Part shown: positions 1 through 7,401 of the stretch, piece by piece
Layout: each line of letters opens with the position of its first letter
Numbering within the stretch: position 1 is the first letter of the stretch
From: Methylobacterium dankookense
GTDB lineage: Bacteria; Pseudomonadota; Alphaproteobacteria; Rhizobiales; Beijerinckiaceae
Assembly (NCBI RefSeq): GCF_902141855.1
Contig: NZ_CABFVH010000054.1
Span: 1-32,736, forward strand
Length of the DNA: 32,736 nucleotides
Reading direction: 5' to 3'
The notes under the pieces: model-generated
The model's input: only the letters and a program-made list of their open reading frames with translations
What the model was told of the DNA's origin: nothing
Databases searched by the model: none
Translations under genes and position numbers: made by a program

Positions 1-195
1 GCCCAGCAGCCCCGCGCGCCCCAGCCGCAGGCGCCCGTCGCCCCGGCCCCGCGCAGCGCCGTGCCGCCCGCGGCCCCGGCCTACCGCGCGCCCCAGGGCA
101 ACCTCGACGCGCAGGGCCGCGCCGCGCCGCAGCCGCGCATGATGGACGACGATCACCTGGAGATCCCGGCCTTCCTGCGCCGCCAGGCCAACTGA
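1..195 (+). CDS. ftsZ: Cell division protein FtsZ, C-terminal end (partial)
   Basis: Only the last 64 codons are present; the gene enters from the left edge. The reading frame starting at base 1 gives a Pro/Ala/Gln-rich linker followed by the ending DDDHLEIPAFLRRQAN and a TGA stop. That ending is the conserved C-terminal peptide of alphaproteobacterial FtsZ, the tubulin-like GTPase that forms the division ring. In the family this peptide binds FtsA and other membrane tethers, and the linker is disordered and variable. The GTPase core lies outside the window. The neighbour lpxC downstream is the usual one for ftsZ in Rhizobiales, which supports the call. Confidence 0.93.
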   Translation, partial: AQQPRAPQPQAPVAPAPRSAVPPAAPAYRAPQGNLDAQGRAAPQPRMMDDDHLEIPAFLRRQAN

Positions 196-245
196 CGCGA
201 CGGCCCCGGGCTACGGCCCGGGGCGCCCCGACGCGCCTTCGAGAA

Positions 246-275
246 CCCGCCACCCGCGAGGGAGGGCGGGTTTTT
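246..275 (+). terminator. Rho-independent terminator after ftsZ
   Basis: The left arm CCCGCC-A-CCC and the right arm GGG-AG-GGCGGG close around a GCGA tetraloop, with one small internal loop. Five T residues follow directly. It lies 50 bases after the ftsZ stop. It is the clearest classical intrinsic terminator in the window and separates ftsZ transcription from lpxC. Confidence 0.85.
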
Positions 276-350
276 GCATTGCACAATCAGGCATGCATGC
301 GGAGCGATGGTGCATCTCGGCCACAGCCCCGCCTTCGGCTTCAAGCTCGG

Positions 351-366
351 TTAACCATCTGTTAAC
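351..366 (+). promoter_or_regulatory. CtrA-type box upstream of lpxC
   Basis: TTAA, seven bases, then TTAAC, which is an exact match to the alphaproteobacterial CtrA consensus TTAA-N7-TTAAC. It sits in the 323-base gap between the ftsZ terminator and lpxC, about 235 bases before the lpxC start. This gap (277-599) contains no convincing gene. The AT-rich patch around 345-385 is the likely promoter region. Binding by CtrA is inferred from sequence only. Confidence 0.6.
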
Positions 367-599
367 ATGTTGATGGACCAATTCTTTTCTGAATGTTGGC
401 GAAAGCGTGTCTGTAACAGAGCGTAAGAATCCGTGATTTGGCCGCCCTTTGGTGCACCGCTATAAAACTTGCGAACGATGAGAAATGCGGTGGCCGAAGG
501 CTGCCGACACGCAGGGACTCAAGCAGCGGACGGATCGAGGGCGCGGTGCCGGGCGGACAGCCGGGCACCAGCGGCGGGGTCACGGCCGAGGGCTAAGGA

Positions 600-1547
600 A
601 TGCGATCAAACCAGCAGACGACCCTCAAGGGCGCGGTGACCCTCAGCGGCATCGGCGTCCATTCCGGCAACCCGGTCGAGATCACGATCCGGCCAGCGCC
701 AGCCAATCACGGTATCGCCTTTCTCCGAACCGGCATGCCCAACGGCAATGACCGGCTGATCCAAGCCCACCACGCCTGCGTCTCCGCCACCGAGCTGTGC
801 ACCGTCATCGGCGACGTCGACAGCGGCGCGGTCGCCACGATCGAGCACCTGATGTCCGCCCTCTTCGGGCTCGGCATCGACAACGCCCTGGTCGAGATCG
901 ACGGCCCCGAGATGCCGATCCTCGACGGCAGCGCGCTCCCCTTCGTCAAGGCCATCGACAAGGTCGGCGTCGCCGGCTGCGGCGTACCGCGCCGCTGGAT
1001 CAAGATCCTGCGCCACGTGCGCATCGAGGCCGGCACCGCCTTCGCCGAGCTTCGCCCGATCGACCGCGGCTTCCGCCTCGACGTGGAGATCGACTTCGCC
1101 AACCCGGTGATCGGCCGCAGCCGCAAGGCGATGGACCTGAGCGCCGCCGCCTATCGCCGCGAGATCGCCGGCGCCCGCACCTTCGGCATGATGAAGGACG
1201 TGGAGCGCTACTGGAAGGCGGGCTTCGCGCTGGGCGCTTCCCTCGAGAACACCGTCGCCGTGGGCGAGACCGCCGTGGTCAACCCGGAAGGCCTGCGCTT
1301 CGCCGACGAGTTCGTCCGCCACAAGATTCTCGACGCCGTCGGCGACCTCGCGCTGGCCGGCCTGCCGATCCAGGGCGCCTACCGCTCCTATTGCGGCGGC
1401 CACCGCATGAATGTCGGCGTCCTCACCGCCCTGTTCGCCGACCGCGCGAACTACGCGATCGTCGAGGCGCCGGGCCCCCGCCGAGAGACCGCCCTCGCCG
1501 AGTTCGGCGTCGGCCTCGGCATCGCGGCCTTCGCCGCGGAACTCTGA
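600..1547 (+). CDS. lpxC: UDP-3-O-acyl-N-acetylglucosamine deacetylase LpxC
   Basis: LpxC is the zinc-dependent deacetylase that carries out the committed step of lipid A synthesis in the cytoplasm. The 315-residue product has the family length. It carries GVHSG at residues 19-23, the EH motif at Glu82-His83, and HKILD at 241-245, giving zinc ligands His83, His241 and Asp245. A late GGHRMN motif contains His268, the presumed catalytic histidine. The ATG at 600 is chosen because GAGGG at 588-592 lies seven bases upstream and the N-terminus QQTTLKGAVTLSGIGVHSG fits the family. It follows ftsZ and precedes bamD, so division and outer-membrane genes are clustered. The CtrA box at 351 may link its expression to the cell cycle. 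Confidence 0.96.
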   Translation: MRSNQQTTLKGAVTLSGIGVHSGNPVEITIRPAPANHGIAFLRTGMPNGNDRLIQAHHACVSATELCTVIGDVDSGAVATIEHLMSALFGLGIDNALVEIDGPEMPILDGSALPFVKAIDKVGVAGCGVPRRWIKILRHVRIEAGTAFAELRPIDRGFRLDVEIDFANPVIGRSRKAMDLSAAAYRREIAGARTFGMMKDVERYWKAGFALGASLENTVAVGETAVVNPEGLRFADEFVRHKILDAVGDLALAGLPIQGAYRSYCGGHRMNVGVLTALFADRANYAIVEAPGPRRETALAEFGVGLGIAAFAAEL

Positions 1548-1726
1548 CCGCCAGAACCGTTGCATCCGCGACACAGCAGCTTGCGGAATGCGGGCGCCGC
1601 GCCCCTGCCGCTTTCGCGCCCGAATCGAGCGTCACGGTGAAGCATCCGTGAAGGACCCGCGGCGGTCGCGGCGCAACCCGCGCCGGATCGCCGAAGTCCC
1701 GGCTCGGAACCAGATCTCAGGAAGGC

Positions 1727-1750
1727 GGCCCACCCCGCGTGAGGTGGGCC
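1727..1750 (+). promoter_or_regulatory. Hairpin in the leader of bamD
   Basis: GGCCCACC (1727-1734) and GGTGGGCC (1743-1750) form a perfect 8-bp stem with an 8-base loop. A further CGGGCCCG palindrome follows at once. No T-run follows, so this is probably a structured 5' leader or a weak Rho-type stop between lpxC and bamD rather than an intrinsic terminator. The surrounding lpxC-bamD gap (1548-1776) shows no gene. Confidence 0.45.
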
Positions 1751-1776
1751 CGGGCCCGTTCGGGAAAGAACCGCAG

Positions 1777-2649
1777 ATGCGCCTCACCCCCCGCACTCGC
1801 AAGGCTTCGGCCGCCCTCGTGGCTGCCCTCGGCCTCGGCCTCGGCGGTTGCGATTTCGACCCGACAGGGCTCTTCGCCGAGAAGTACAAGCCCGAGATCA
1901 TCGAGAATACGCCGGCCGACAAGCTCTACAGCGAGGGCCTGGCCAAGATCGAGGACAGCGACTACGAGGCCGCGGTCAAGAAGTTCGACAGCCTCGACAA
2001 GCAGTACGCCTATTCCGACTGGTCGCGGAAGGCGCTCCTGATGACCGCCTACTCGAACTACCAGGGCCAGAAGTACGACGACGCCATCAACGCCTCGAAG
2101 CGCTACCTGCAGCGCCATCCGGCCAGCAAGGATGCGGCCTACGCGCAGTATCTGATGGCGATGTCGCAGTACAAGCAGATCCCGGACGTGACCCGCGACC
2201 AGGAGCGCTCCGAGAAGGCCCTCGTCGCCCTCCAGGAGCTCGTGCAGCGCTACCCGACCTCGGAATACGCCGCCGACGCCAAGGCCAAGATCCAGATCAC
2301 CCGCGACCAGCTCGCCGGCAAGGAGATGGAGGTCGGCCGCTTCTATCTCGAGAAGCGCAGCTTCCCGGCCGCGATCAACCGTTTCCGCGACGTGGTCGCC
2401 AAGTACCAGACCACCCGCCACGCCGAGGAGGCGCTGATGCGCCTGACCGAGGCCTATATGGCGCTCGGCATCACCGGCGAGGCGCAGAACTCCGCGGCCG
2501 TGCTCGGGCACAACTTCCCCGACAGCCCCTGGTACAAGGACGCGCACGCCCTCCTGGCGACCGGCGGCCTCGAGCCGCGCGAGGAGAAGTCGTCCTTCCT
2601 GAGCAAGGTCTACCGCTCGGTGCTGGGCAAGACCGCCTCGGCCGAGTAA
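1777..2649 (+). CDS. bamD: Outer membrane assembly lipoprotein BamD
   Basis: This is the essential lipoprotein of the BAM complex, which inserts beta-barrel proteins into the outer membrane from the periplasmic side. The 290-residue product starts with a basic N-terminus, a hydrophobic stretch and the lipobox LGGC with Cys25 as the lipidated residue. The rest is alpha-helical, with TPR-like repeats such as LYSEGLAKIEDSDYEAAVKK and AAINRFRDVVAKYQ, as in BamD/ComL. The ATG at 1777 follows GGGAAAG and puts the lipobox at the right distance. A longer open frame upstream lacks a signal peptide and was rejected. The order lpxC-bamD is typical for Rhizobiales. Confidence 0.94.
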   Translation: MRLTPRTRKASAALVAALGLGLGGCDFDPTGLFAEKYKPEIIENTPADKLYSEGLAKIEDSDYEAAVKKFDSLDKQYAYSDWSRKALLMTAYSNYQGQKYDDAINASKRYLQRHPASKDAAYAQYLMAMSQYKQIPDVTRDQERSEKALVALQELVQRYPTSEYAADAKAKIQITRDQLAGKEMEVGRFYLEKRSFPAAINRFRDVVAKYQTTRHAEEALMRLTEAYMALGITGEAQNSAAVLGHNFPDSPWYKDAHALLATGGLEPREEKSSFLSKVYRSVLGKTASAE

Positions 2650-2676
2650 CCCCCGACACCATCGGGACCCAAATCC

Positions 2677-2712
2677 GAGCCGTGCCCGATCCGAAGCGAT
2701 CCGGCACGGCTC
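2677..2712 (+). terminator. Terminator hairpin after bamD
   Basis: GAGCCGTGCC (2677-2686) pairs perfectly with GGCACGGCTC (2703-2712) across a 16-base loop. A modest T-rich tail follows. It lies 28 bases after the bamD stop. Confidence 0.7.
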
Positions 2713-2738
2713 TTCACGTTTCCGGATCGCCGCGTCAT

Positions 2739-2777
2739 ACCGGATCCGTTCGATCCCTTCGGGATGGCGGATCCGGT
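2739..2777. repeat. Nested inverted repeat between bamD and the sugar cassette
   Basis: ACCGGATCCG (2739-2748) and CGGATCCGGT (2768-2777) form a perfect 10-bp stem. The loop itself holds a smaller stem, ATCCC-TTC-GGGAT. It has the look of a dispersed intergenic palindrome, but only one copy was noticed in this window, so that idea is untested. Confidence 0.6.
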
Positions 2778-2803
2778 CCTCGCTCAGGCGCCGCGCGGGC
2801 TCA

Positions 2804-2844
2804 CTGATAGGGGCTCCGCTTGGATCAGGCGGAGCCCCTATCAG
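2804..2844. promoter_or_regulatory. 16-bp perfect inverted repeat abutting the acyltransferase start
   Basis: The left arm (2804-2819, beginning CTGATAGGGG) and the right arm (2829-2844) are perfect reverse complements over 16 bases. The loop is nine bases and could tighten by a T-G and a T-A pair. The ATG of the next gene starts at the base after the right arm. The only plausible ribosome binding site, GGAG at 2831-2834, is inside the right arm and would be hidden when the stem forms in RNA. It could be a terminator-like stop, a translational lock, or a protein-binding palindrome. Confidence 0.65.
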
Positions 2845-3702
2845 ATGCTCGCACGACGGACGAAGACGCTTCTGCGGAGGGCCGGTCTCCTTCCGAAGAT
2901 CCGCGCGGCCGCCCCCGCCGAACCGCCGCCCGCGCCGCCGGCCTCGCCGCAGCTGACGCCGGACGGGCGCTACATCGTCACGGCCGACCTCAAGCAGAAG
3001 CTCCACGCCCACGGGATCGACACCAGCCCGCCCGCGGGCGCCATGGCGCTGCCCGCCGATTGCGTGCTGGAATCGCCCTGCAGCCTGCAATCGATGGAGA
3101 TCTTCGGCCGCATCGCCATCGGCAGCTTCAGCTATGCGGTGAACGGCTACTACAACAACGTCACCCTCGGGCGGTACGTCTCGATCGGCGAGTCGGTGCA
3201 GATGGGCCGCGGCGACCATTCCATCGCCTGGCTGAGCACCTCGCCCTTCTTCTACCTGCCGCACCCGGTCTTCAATGTCGGCCGGGATTTCGAGGGTGCC
3301 GCGTCGCTGCACGCCTTCCGGCCGGACCTCACGGACCGCGAGCCCTTCGTCCAGGGCCGGACCATCGTCGTCGAGAACGACGTCTGGATCGGGCACGGCG
3401 CCTATATCCGGCAGGGCGTGCGGATCGGCACGGGAGCGATCGTCGGGGCGCATGCCGTCGTCACCCGGGACGTGCCGCCCTACGCGATCGTGGCGGGCAA
3501 TCCGGGCCGGGTGGTGCGCTACCGGTTCGACGATGCGCTGATCGCGCGGCTGCTCGCCAGCCGCTGGTGGACGCTGGCGCCCTGGCAGCTCCAGGGCATC
3601 GACGTCTCGCGCCCCGCCGCCTCGATCGATGCCCTGGAAGCGCGCGTGGCCGCGGAGGAGCCCTACCAGCCGCGCATCGTCCGGCTGACCGAGCTGCTCT
3701 GA
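2845..3702 (+). CDS. CatB-like hexapeptide-repeat O-acyltransferase
   Basis: The 285-residue product belongs to the left-handed beta-helix acyltransferases of the CatB/Vat type, which move an acetyl group from acetyl-CoA to a sugar or antibiotic hydroxyl. Hexapeptide-like turns run from about residue 88 (IFGRIAIGSFSY, VTLGRYVSIGESVQMG). The motif GRGDHS carries His125, a candidate catalytic histidine. NDVWIGHGA follows at 179-186, and IVAGNPGRVVRYRF closes the helix near 215-228. Residues 1-45 are an unusual Ala/Pro-rich extension. The ATG at 2845 is preferred. An in-frame ATG at 2764 would translate through both inverted repeats. The next gene starts 11 bases after its stop, so the two are probably co-transcribed and may decorate a surface glycan. 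The substrate cannot be told from sequence; a drug-resistance role is not supported. Confidence 0.8.
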   Translation: MLARRTKTLLRRAGLLPKIRAAAPAEPPPAPPASPQLTPDGRYIVTADLKQKLHAHGIDTSPPAGAMALPADCVLESPCSLQSMEIFGRIAIGSFSYAVNGYYNNVTLGRYVSIGESVQMGRGDHSIAWLSTSPFFYLPHPVFNVGRDFEGAASLHAFRPDLTDREPFVQGRTIVVENDVWIGHGAYIRQGVRIGTGAIVGAHAVVTRDVPPYAIVAGNPGRVVRYRFDDALIARLLASRWWTLAPWQLQGIDVSRPAASIDALEARVAAEEPYQPRIVRLTELL

Positions 3703-3713
3703 GGCGGCGCCGG

Positions 3714-4841
3714 ATGGTGAAGCTCAGGGATACCTACTTCTTCCTCCTCGAGAATCCCGGATACCGCCGCTTCGAGCTGTGCAGCCAGCCGTTCGGCCAT
3801 CGCTCCGCCTCCTTCTCGCGGGAGACGTACCAGGCGGCGCGGCGCTTCCACTTCGCCTCCTGGGCCCATGCCTATCGCGACTGGCTGGAGATCGGCCGCC
3901 CGATGGGCCTCGACTTCGCGCCCGGCCGGAACACGCTGCTGAAGCTCGTCCTCAAGGTGAAGGACGAGCCCCACCTCCTGCCGCAATGGATCGACTACCA
4001 TCGCGGCATCGTCGGGCTGCACAACCTCGTCATCCTCGATTGCGGCTCGACGGATCCGGACCACCTCGCGATCCTCGACGCCTATCGCGACCGGATCCTG
4101 ATCCTCGACTACCCGCATTATTACGACACGATCCACGACACCGAGCTCAACGCCGCCTTCTACGGGTTCCTCGCGCGCAACTGCCGCTACGTCTGCGTCC
4201 TCGACGCGGACGAGTTCCTGTTCGGGCATGCGGAGGGCCGGATCGGCCGGGAGCCGCTGCTCGACCTGCTCCGGCGCGGGGCGGAGGGCGTCTATGCGGG
4301 CACGTGGTTCCCGAACCTGACCGTGCCGGAGGAGCGCGACGGGCGCCTCGACTGGTCGCGGCCGCTCCGCTTCGACATCTCGCCCGAGAGCCTCGTCGCC
4401 GGCACGGTGGCCGGCAAGGCCGTCGTCCGGTCGGACCTCAGCACGCGCATCCGCCATGTCGGCCACAACCTCCACGTGCCCGAGGTGGTCGCGGCCATGC
4501 GCCCCGGCTCGTTCGGCCGGATCGGGATCCTGCACGTCTCGCGGCTCGGCCCCGATATCGCGCGGGCGCGCAGCCTCAAGCACCTGCGCGCGAAGGGCGC
4601 CGTGCCGGCCGCCCTGCTCACGCATGAGGAGGTCCGCGCCCATCTCGCCGCCCGGCGCGCAGCGGGCGAGCTCAGCCCGGTCGAGACCCACTACGCGGCG
4701 CCCTTCCTCCGGCCGGAGGAGCCGGCGGCCGAGACGGGCGCGACCTTCGAGACCGCCCTGATCGGCGGCGGCGCATCCGAGCCGAACACAGCGTTCAGCG
4801 ATCGGATCGCGGGCTTCGACTTCCGCGGCTTCCTCGCCTGA
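3714..4841 (+). CDS. Family-2-like glycosyltransferase (Glyco_tranf_2_4 type)
   Basis: The 375-residue product has the layout of GT-A fold enzymes of the Glyco_tranf_2_4/GT92-like group. LKVKDEPHLLPQWIDYH occurs at residues 80-96, LDCGSTD at 108-114 (nucleotide-sugar binding), and the metal-binding LDADEF at 163-168. A basic region with VGHNLHVP lies further on. There is no signal peptide or clear membrane segment, so it is probably cytoplasmic. It follows the acyltransferase by 11 bases, with GAGG overlapping that gene's stop region as the likely ribosome site. The pair interrupts the bamD-recN neighbourhood and seems richer in CGG arginine codons than bamD, a by-eye impression. It may add a sugar to a surface polysaccharide; donor and acceptor are unknown. 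Confidence 0.82.
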   Translation: MVKLRDTYFFLLENPGYRRFELCSQPFGHRSASFSRETYQAARRFHFASWAHAYRDWLEIGRPMGLDFAPGRNTLLKLVLKVKDEPHLLPQWIDYHRGIVGLHNLVILDCGSTDPDHLAILDAYRDRILILDYPHYYDTIHDTELNAAFYGFLARNCRYVCVLDADEFLFGHAEGRIGREPLLDLLRRGAEGVYAGTWFPNLTVPEERDGRLDWSRPLRFDISPESLVAGTVAGKAVVRSDLSTRIRHVGHNLHVPEVVAAMRPGSFGRIGILHVSRLGPDIARARSLKHLRAKGAVPAALLTHEEVRAHLAARRAAGELSPVETHYAAPFLRPEEPAAETGATFETALIGGGASEPNTAFSDRIAGFDFRGFLA

Positions 4842-4974
4842 CCCGTCCATGGACGCGGCGCCGCCGCATCCGGTGCGTCGGCACGGCGCGTATTTTCGGC
4901 GTGAACTCGGCGATCCTTCGGGCTAAACGACCTCTGCCGCGACAGAGGCGCATCATAGGGATTTGTGCCGCAGC

Positions 4975-6648
4975 ATGCTCGTGCAGCTTGCGATCCGCGA
5001 CATCGTTCTGATCGACAAGCTCGAACTGAACTTCCGTGACGGGCTGAGCGTCCTGACCGGCGAGACGGGAGCGGGCAAGTCGATCCTGCTCGACGCCTTC
5101 GCGCTGGCCCTCGGCGGGCGCGGCGACGGCCGCCTCGTGCGCCACGGCGAGAGCCAGGGCAGCGTCACGGCCGTGTTCGACGCCCCCCTCGACCATCCGG
5201 CCCGCCGCATCGCGGCCGAGGCCGAGATCGACACCGAGGGCGACCTGATCCTGCGCCGGACGCAGATGGCGGACGGGCGCACCCGCGCCTTCGTCAACGA
5301 CCAGCCGGTGGGCGTGCAGGTGCTGCGGGCGATCGGCGCGGCCCTGGTGGAGATCCACGGCCAGCACGACGACCGGGCGCTCTCCGATGCCGGGACGCAC
5401 CGCGCCATCCTCGATGCCTTCGGCGGACTCCAGGCCCCCCTCGCGGCGGTCGGCGAGGCCGCGCGCCGGGTGCGGGGCGCGCGCACCGCCCTGGAGCAGC
5501 ACCGCGCCCGCGTCGAGGCGGCGCGCAAGGAGGCCGACTTCCTGCGCCACGCCGTGGAGGAGTTGGCCGAGCTCGATCCGAAGCCGGGCGAGGAGGCCGC
5601 GCTCGCCGAGCGCCGCACGGTGATGCAGCAGAGCGAGAAGGTCGCCCGTGACCTCAACGCGGCGCTCGACGCGGTCGGCGGCCCGCATTCCATGGTGCCG
5701 CACCTCTCCTCCGCCGTGCGCAAGCTGGAGCGCCGCGCGAGCCAGCTTCCGGCTCTGGTCGAACCCTGCGTCTCGGCCCTCGACGCCGCCCTCGTCGCCC
5801 TCGACGAGGCCCGCGCCGTGCTCGATGCGGCAGTCGCCGAGACCGAGTTCGACCCGCGTGAGCTGGAGCGGGTGGAGGAGCGCCTGTTCGCCCTCCGCGC
5901 GGCCTCGCGCAAGTACGACGTGGCCGCCGACGACCTCGCGGCCCTGCGCGAGCGCTACGTCGCCGACGTGGCGGCGATCGATGCGGGCGAGGAGGCGCTC
6001 TCCGGCCTGGAGCGGACGCTGACGGACGCGGAGCGCACCTACGCGCAGGCGGCCGAGAAGCTCGCGGCCGGGCGTCGCCGGGCCGCCAAGCAGCTCGACG
6101 CGGCGGTGAAGGCCGAGCTGCCGCCACTGAAGCTGGAGCGCGCCCGCTTCATCACCGAGATCGCGACCGACCCGGATTCACGCGATCCCGCCGGGACCGA
6201 GCGCGTCGAGTTCTGGGCGCAGACCAATCCCGGCACCCGGCCCGGCCCGATGATGAAGGTCGCCTCGGGGGGCGAACTCTCCCGCTTCATGCTGGCGCTC
6301 AAGGTGGTGCTTGCCGACAAGGGCTCGGCCCCGACCCTGATCTTCGACGAGATCGATACCGGCGTCGGCGGTGCCGTGGCCGACGCCATCGGCGCGCGGC
6401 TCGCCCGGCTCTCGGCGACGGTGCAGGTGGTCTGCGTGACCCACGCCCCCCAGGTCGCCGCCCGCGCGCAGACCCATTTCCTGATCAGCAAGGCGCCGGT
6501 GAAGGGCGACGACCGCGTCGCGACCCGGGTCGCCTCCCTGCCGGAGGCGGCGCGGCGCGAGGAGATCGCCCGCATGCTGGCCGGCGCGCAGGTCACCGAC
6601 GAGGCCCGCGCCGCGGCGGCAAGCCTGCTCCAGGCGGCAGGGGCGTGA
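4975..6648 (+). CDS. recN: DNA repair protein RecN
   Basis: RecN is an SMC-like ATPase used in double-strand break repair, acting early with RecA. The 557-residue product begins MLVQLAIRDIVLIDKLELNF, followed by Walker A GETGAGKS at residues 29-36. A long Ala/Glu/Arg-rich coiled coil fills the middle. The ABC signature SGGELSRFMLALK is near residue 430 and Walker B LIFDEIDTGVGG is near 455. Length matches the family (about 550). The ATG at 4975 gives the conserved RecN N-terminus. A 6-bp hairpin (4931-4948) lies in its leader. I looked for the alphaproteobacterial LexA box GTTC-N7-GTTC upstream and did not find one. In many Rhizobiales recN is followed by ligA, which is absent here. Confidence 0.95.
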   Translation: MLVQLAIRDIVLIDKLELNFRDGLSVLTGETGAGKSILLDAFALALGGRGDGRLVRHGESQGSVTAVFDAPLDHPARRIAAEAEIDTEGDLILRRTQMADGRTRAFVNDQPVGVQVLRAIGAALVEIHGQHDDRALSDAGTHRAILDAFGGLQAPLAAVGEAARRVRGARTALEQHRARVEAARKEADFLRHAVEELAELDPKPGEEAALAERRTVMQQSEKVARDLNAALDAVGGPHSMVPHLSSAVRKLERRASQLPALVEPCVSALDAALVALDEARAVLDAAVAETEFDPRELERVEERLFALRAASRKYDVAADDLAALRERYVADVAAIDAGEEALSGLERTLTDAERTYAQAAEKLAAGRRRAAKQLDAAVKAELPPLKLERARFITEIATDPDSRDPAGTERVEFWAQTNPGTRPGPMMKVASGGELSRFMLALKVVLADKGSAPTLIFDEIDTGVGGAVADAIGARLARLSATVQVVCVTHAPQVAARAQTHFLISKAPVKGDDRVATRVASLPEAARREEIARMLAGAQVTDEARAAAASLLQAAGA

Positions 6649-6680
6649 AACGAATGGTCAAGGTTACCAGAGGCTTAAGG

Positions 6681-6696
6681 TTTACCGCCTCTTAAC
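6681..6696 (+). promoter_or_regulatory. CtrA-like site upstream of the NepR-like gene
   Basis: TTTA, seven bases, then TTAAC, which is one mismatch from TTAA-N7-TTAAC. It overlaps a stem, AGAGGC (6669-6674) with GCCTCT (6687-6692), that could also act as a recN terminator. The whole recN downstream gap is AT-rich compared with its surroundings. Confidence 0.4.
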
Positions 6697-6767
6697 CATT
6701 CCGGCCCATGCTGGTCCGACGCGGGCCAAGGGTCGGGAGCCCGCGCTGGGTCGCGCCGGGGGAGAGG

Positions 6768-6965
6768 ATGAGCCAGTCGGCCATCAAAGTTGAAGCCATG
6801 AGCGGGCAGGACGGGGCAGGGCGCCCGGTCGATACGCGCAGCCTCGGCGAATCGCTGCGCTCCGTCTACGAGGCGAGCATCGACAAGCTGCCCATCCCCG
6901 ATTCGCAGGTCGACCTGATCCTGCGCCTGCGCAGCAAGGAGCGCGCCCTGCGCCGCCCGAACTGA
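6768..6965 (+). CDS. Probable NepR-family anti-sigma factor (small protein)
   Basis: This is a 65-residue protein. The segment SLGESLRSVYEASIDKLPIP, followed by DSQVDLILRLR, resembles the NepR core: a helix of the type LR-x-x-Y, a short linker with E/D-x-PIPD, then a DLL-rich second helix. NepR binds the stress sigma factor EcfG and is displaced by the phosphorylated anti-anti-sigma PhyR. Neither ecfG nor phyR is next to it, so it would be an orphan paralogue. The ATG at 6768 follows a GGGGGAGAGG purine run; the ATG at 6708 has no such site, and 6798 is possible. The family call rests on motif memory only, and a plain hypothetical protein is the alternative. Confidence 0.55.
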   Translation: MSQSAIKVEAMSGQDGAGRPVDTRSLGESLRSVYEASIDKLPIPDSQVDLILRLRSKERALRRPN

Positions 6966-6995
6966 CGGGCGCGGGACTTCCTCGGAACCCCGCTC

Positions 6996-7259
6996 CTACC
7001 AGCGCCGGGCGCCGGGCCGGCGCTTGTACTCGGCCGCGCGGATCTGGGTCATGATCTGGTCGAGACGGGCCAGGAGGTCGGCCTCCTCGGTCCTCGCACC
7101 CTCGGCCTCGGCCGGATCCTGGCTGAAGCGCTGGCGGGCCTGGGCCAGGGTGAGCGCGCGCTCCACGCTCTCGCGCTCGGCATGCAGCGCGAGGAACGCG
7201 TCGTCCTCGCCTCCCGGGCGCGACGCCTCCAGGTCGGGCAGCGAATTGCCCACGGTCAT
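6996..7259 (-). CDS. Small coiled-coil protein of unknown function
   Basis: I do not recognise this 87-residue protein. It is acidic at the N-terminus and then strongly helical, with charged heptad-like stretches (ERESVERALTLAQARQRF and ARTEEADLLARLDQIMTQI) and a basic tail ending RRPGARRW. No signal peptide or membrane segment is seen. The start is well supported: on its strand AGGGGAG lies just ahead of the ATG. It is convergent with the NepR-like gene and faces away from pstS, so it shares the 7260-7565 gap with the phosphate promoter. Confidence 0.7.
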   Translation of the reverse strand: MTVGNSLPDLEASRPGGEDDAFLALHAERESVERALTLAQARQRFSQDPAEAEGARTEEADLLARLDQIMTQIRAAEYKRRPGARRW

Positions 7260-7401
7260 GAAGCTCCCCTAAACTCGCGCCGGCGGCGACATCCGGGCTT
7301 CGCCTGTGAAAGAAACGCGCGAAGGGCGCGAACCGTGCCACGCAGGCTCCAGGCACAACCCAGGGGCGTGTTGGGACCGTAGCCGGGACCGCGGCCGAGC
7401 G

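Noticed and set aside
1717..3453. A 578-codon minus-strand open frame across bamD and the acyltransferase gene
   Set aside because: It spans two genes on the other strand plus three hairpins and has no domain or ribosome site.
2845..3702. Reading the CatB-like gene as a chloramphenicol or streptogramin resistance gene
   Set aside because: The fold family is shared with many sugar O-acetyltransferases, and the adjacent glycosyltransferase favours glycan decoration.
4842..4974. A LexA (SOS) box upstream of recN
   Set aside because: I looked for GTTC-N7-GTTC and its complement. GAAC occurs once near 4901, but no partner lies seven bases away.
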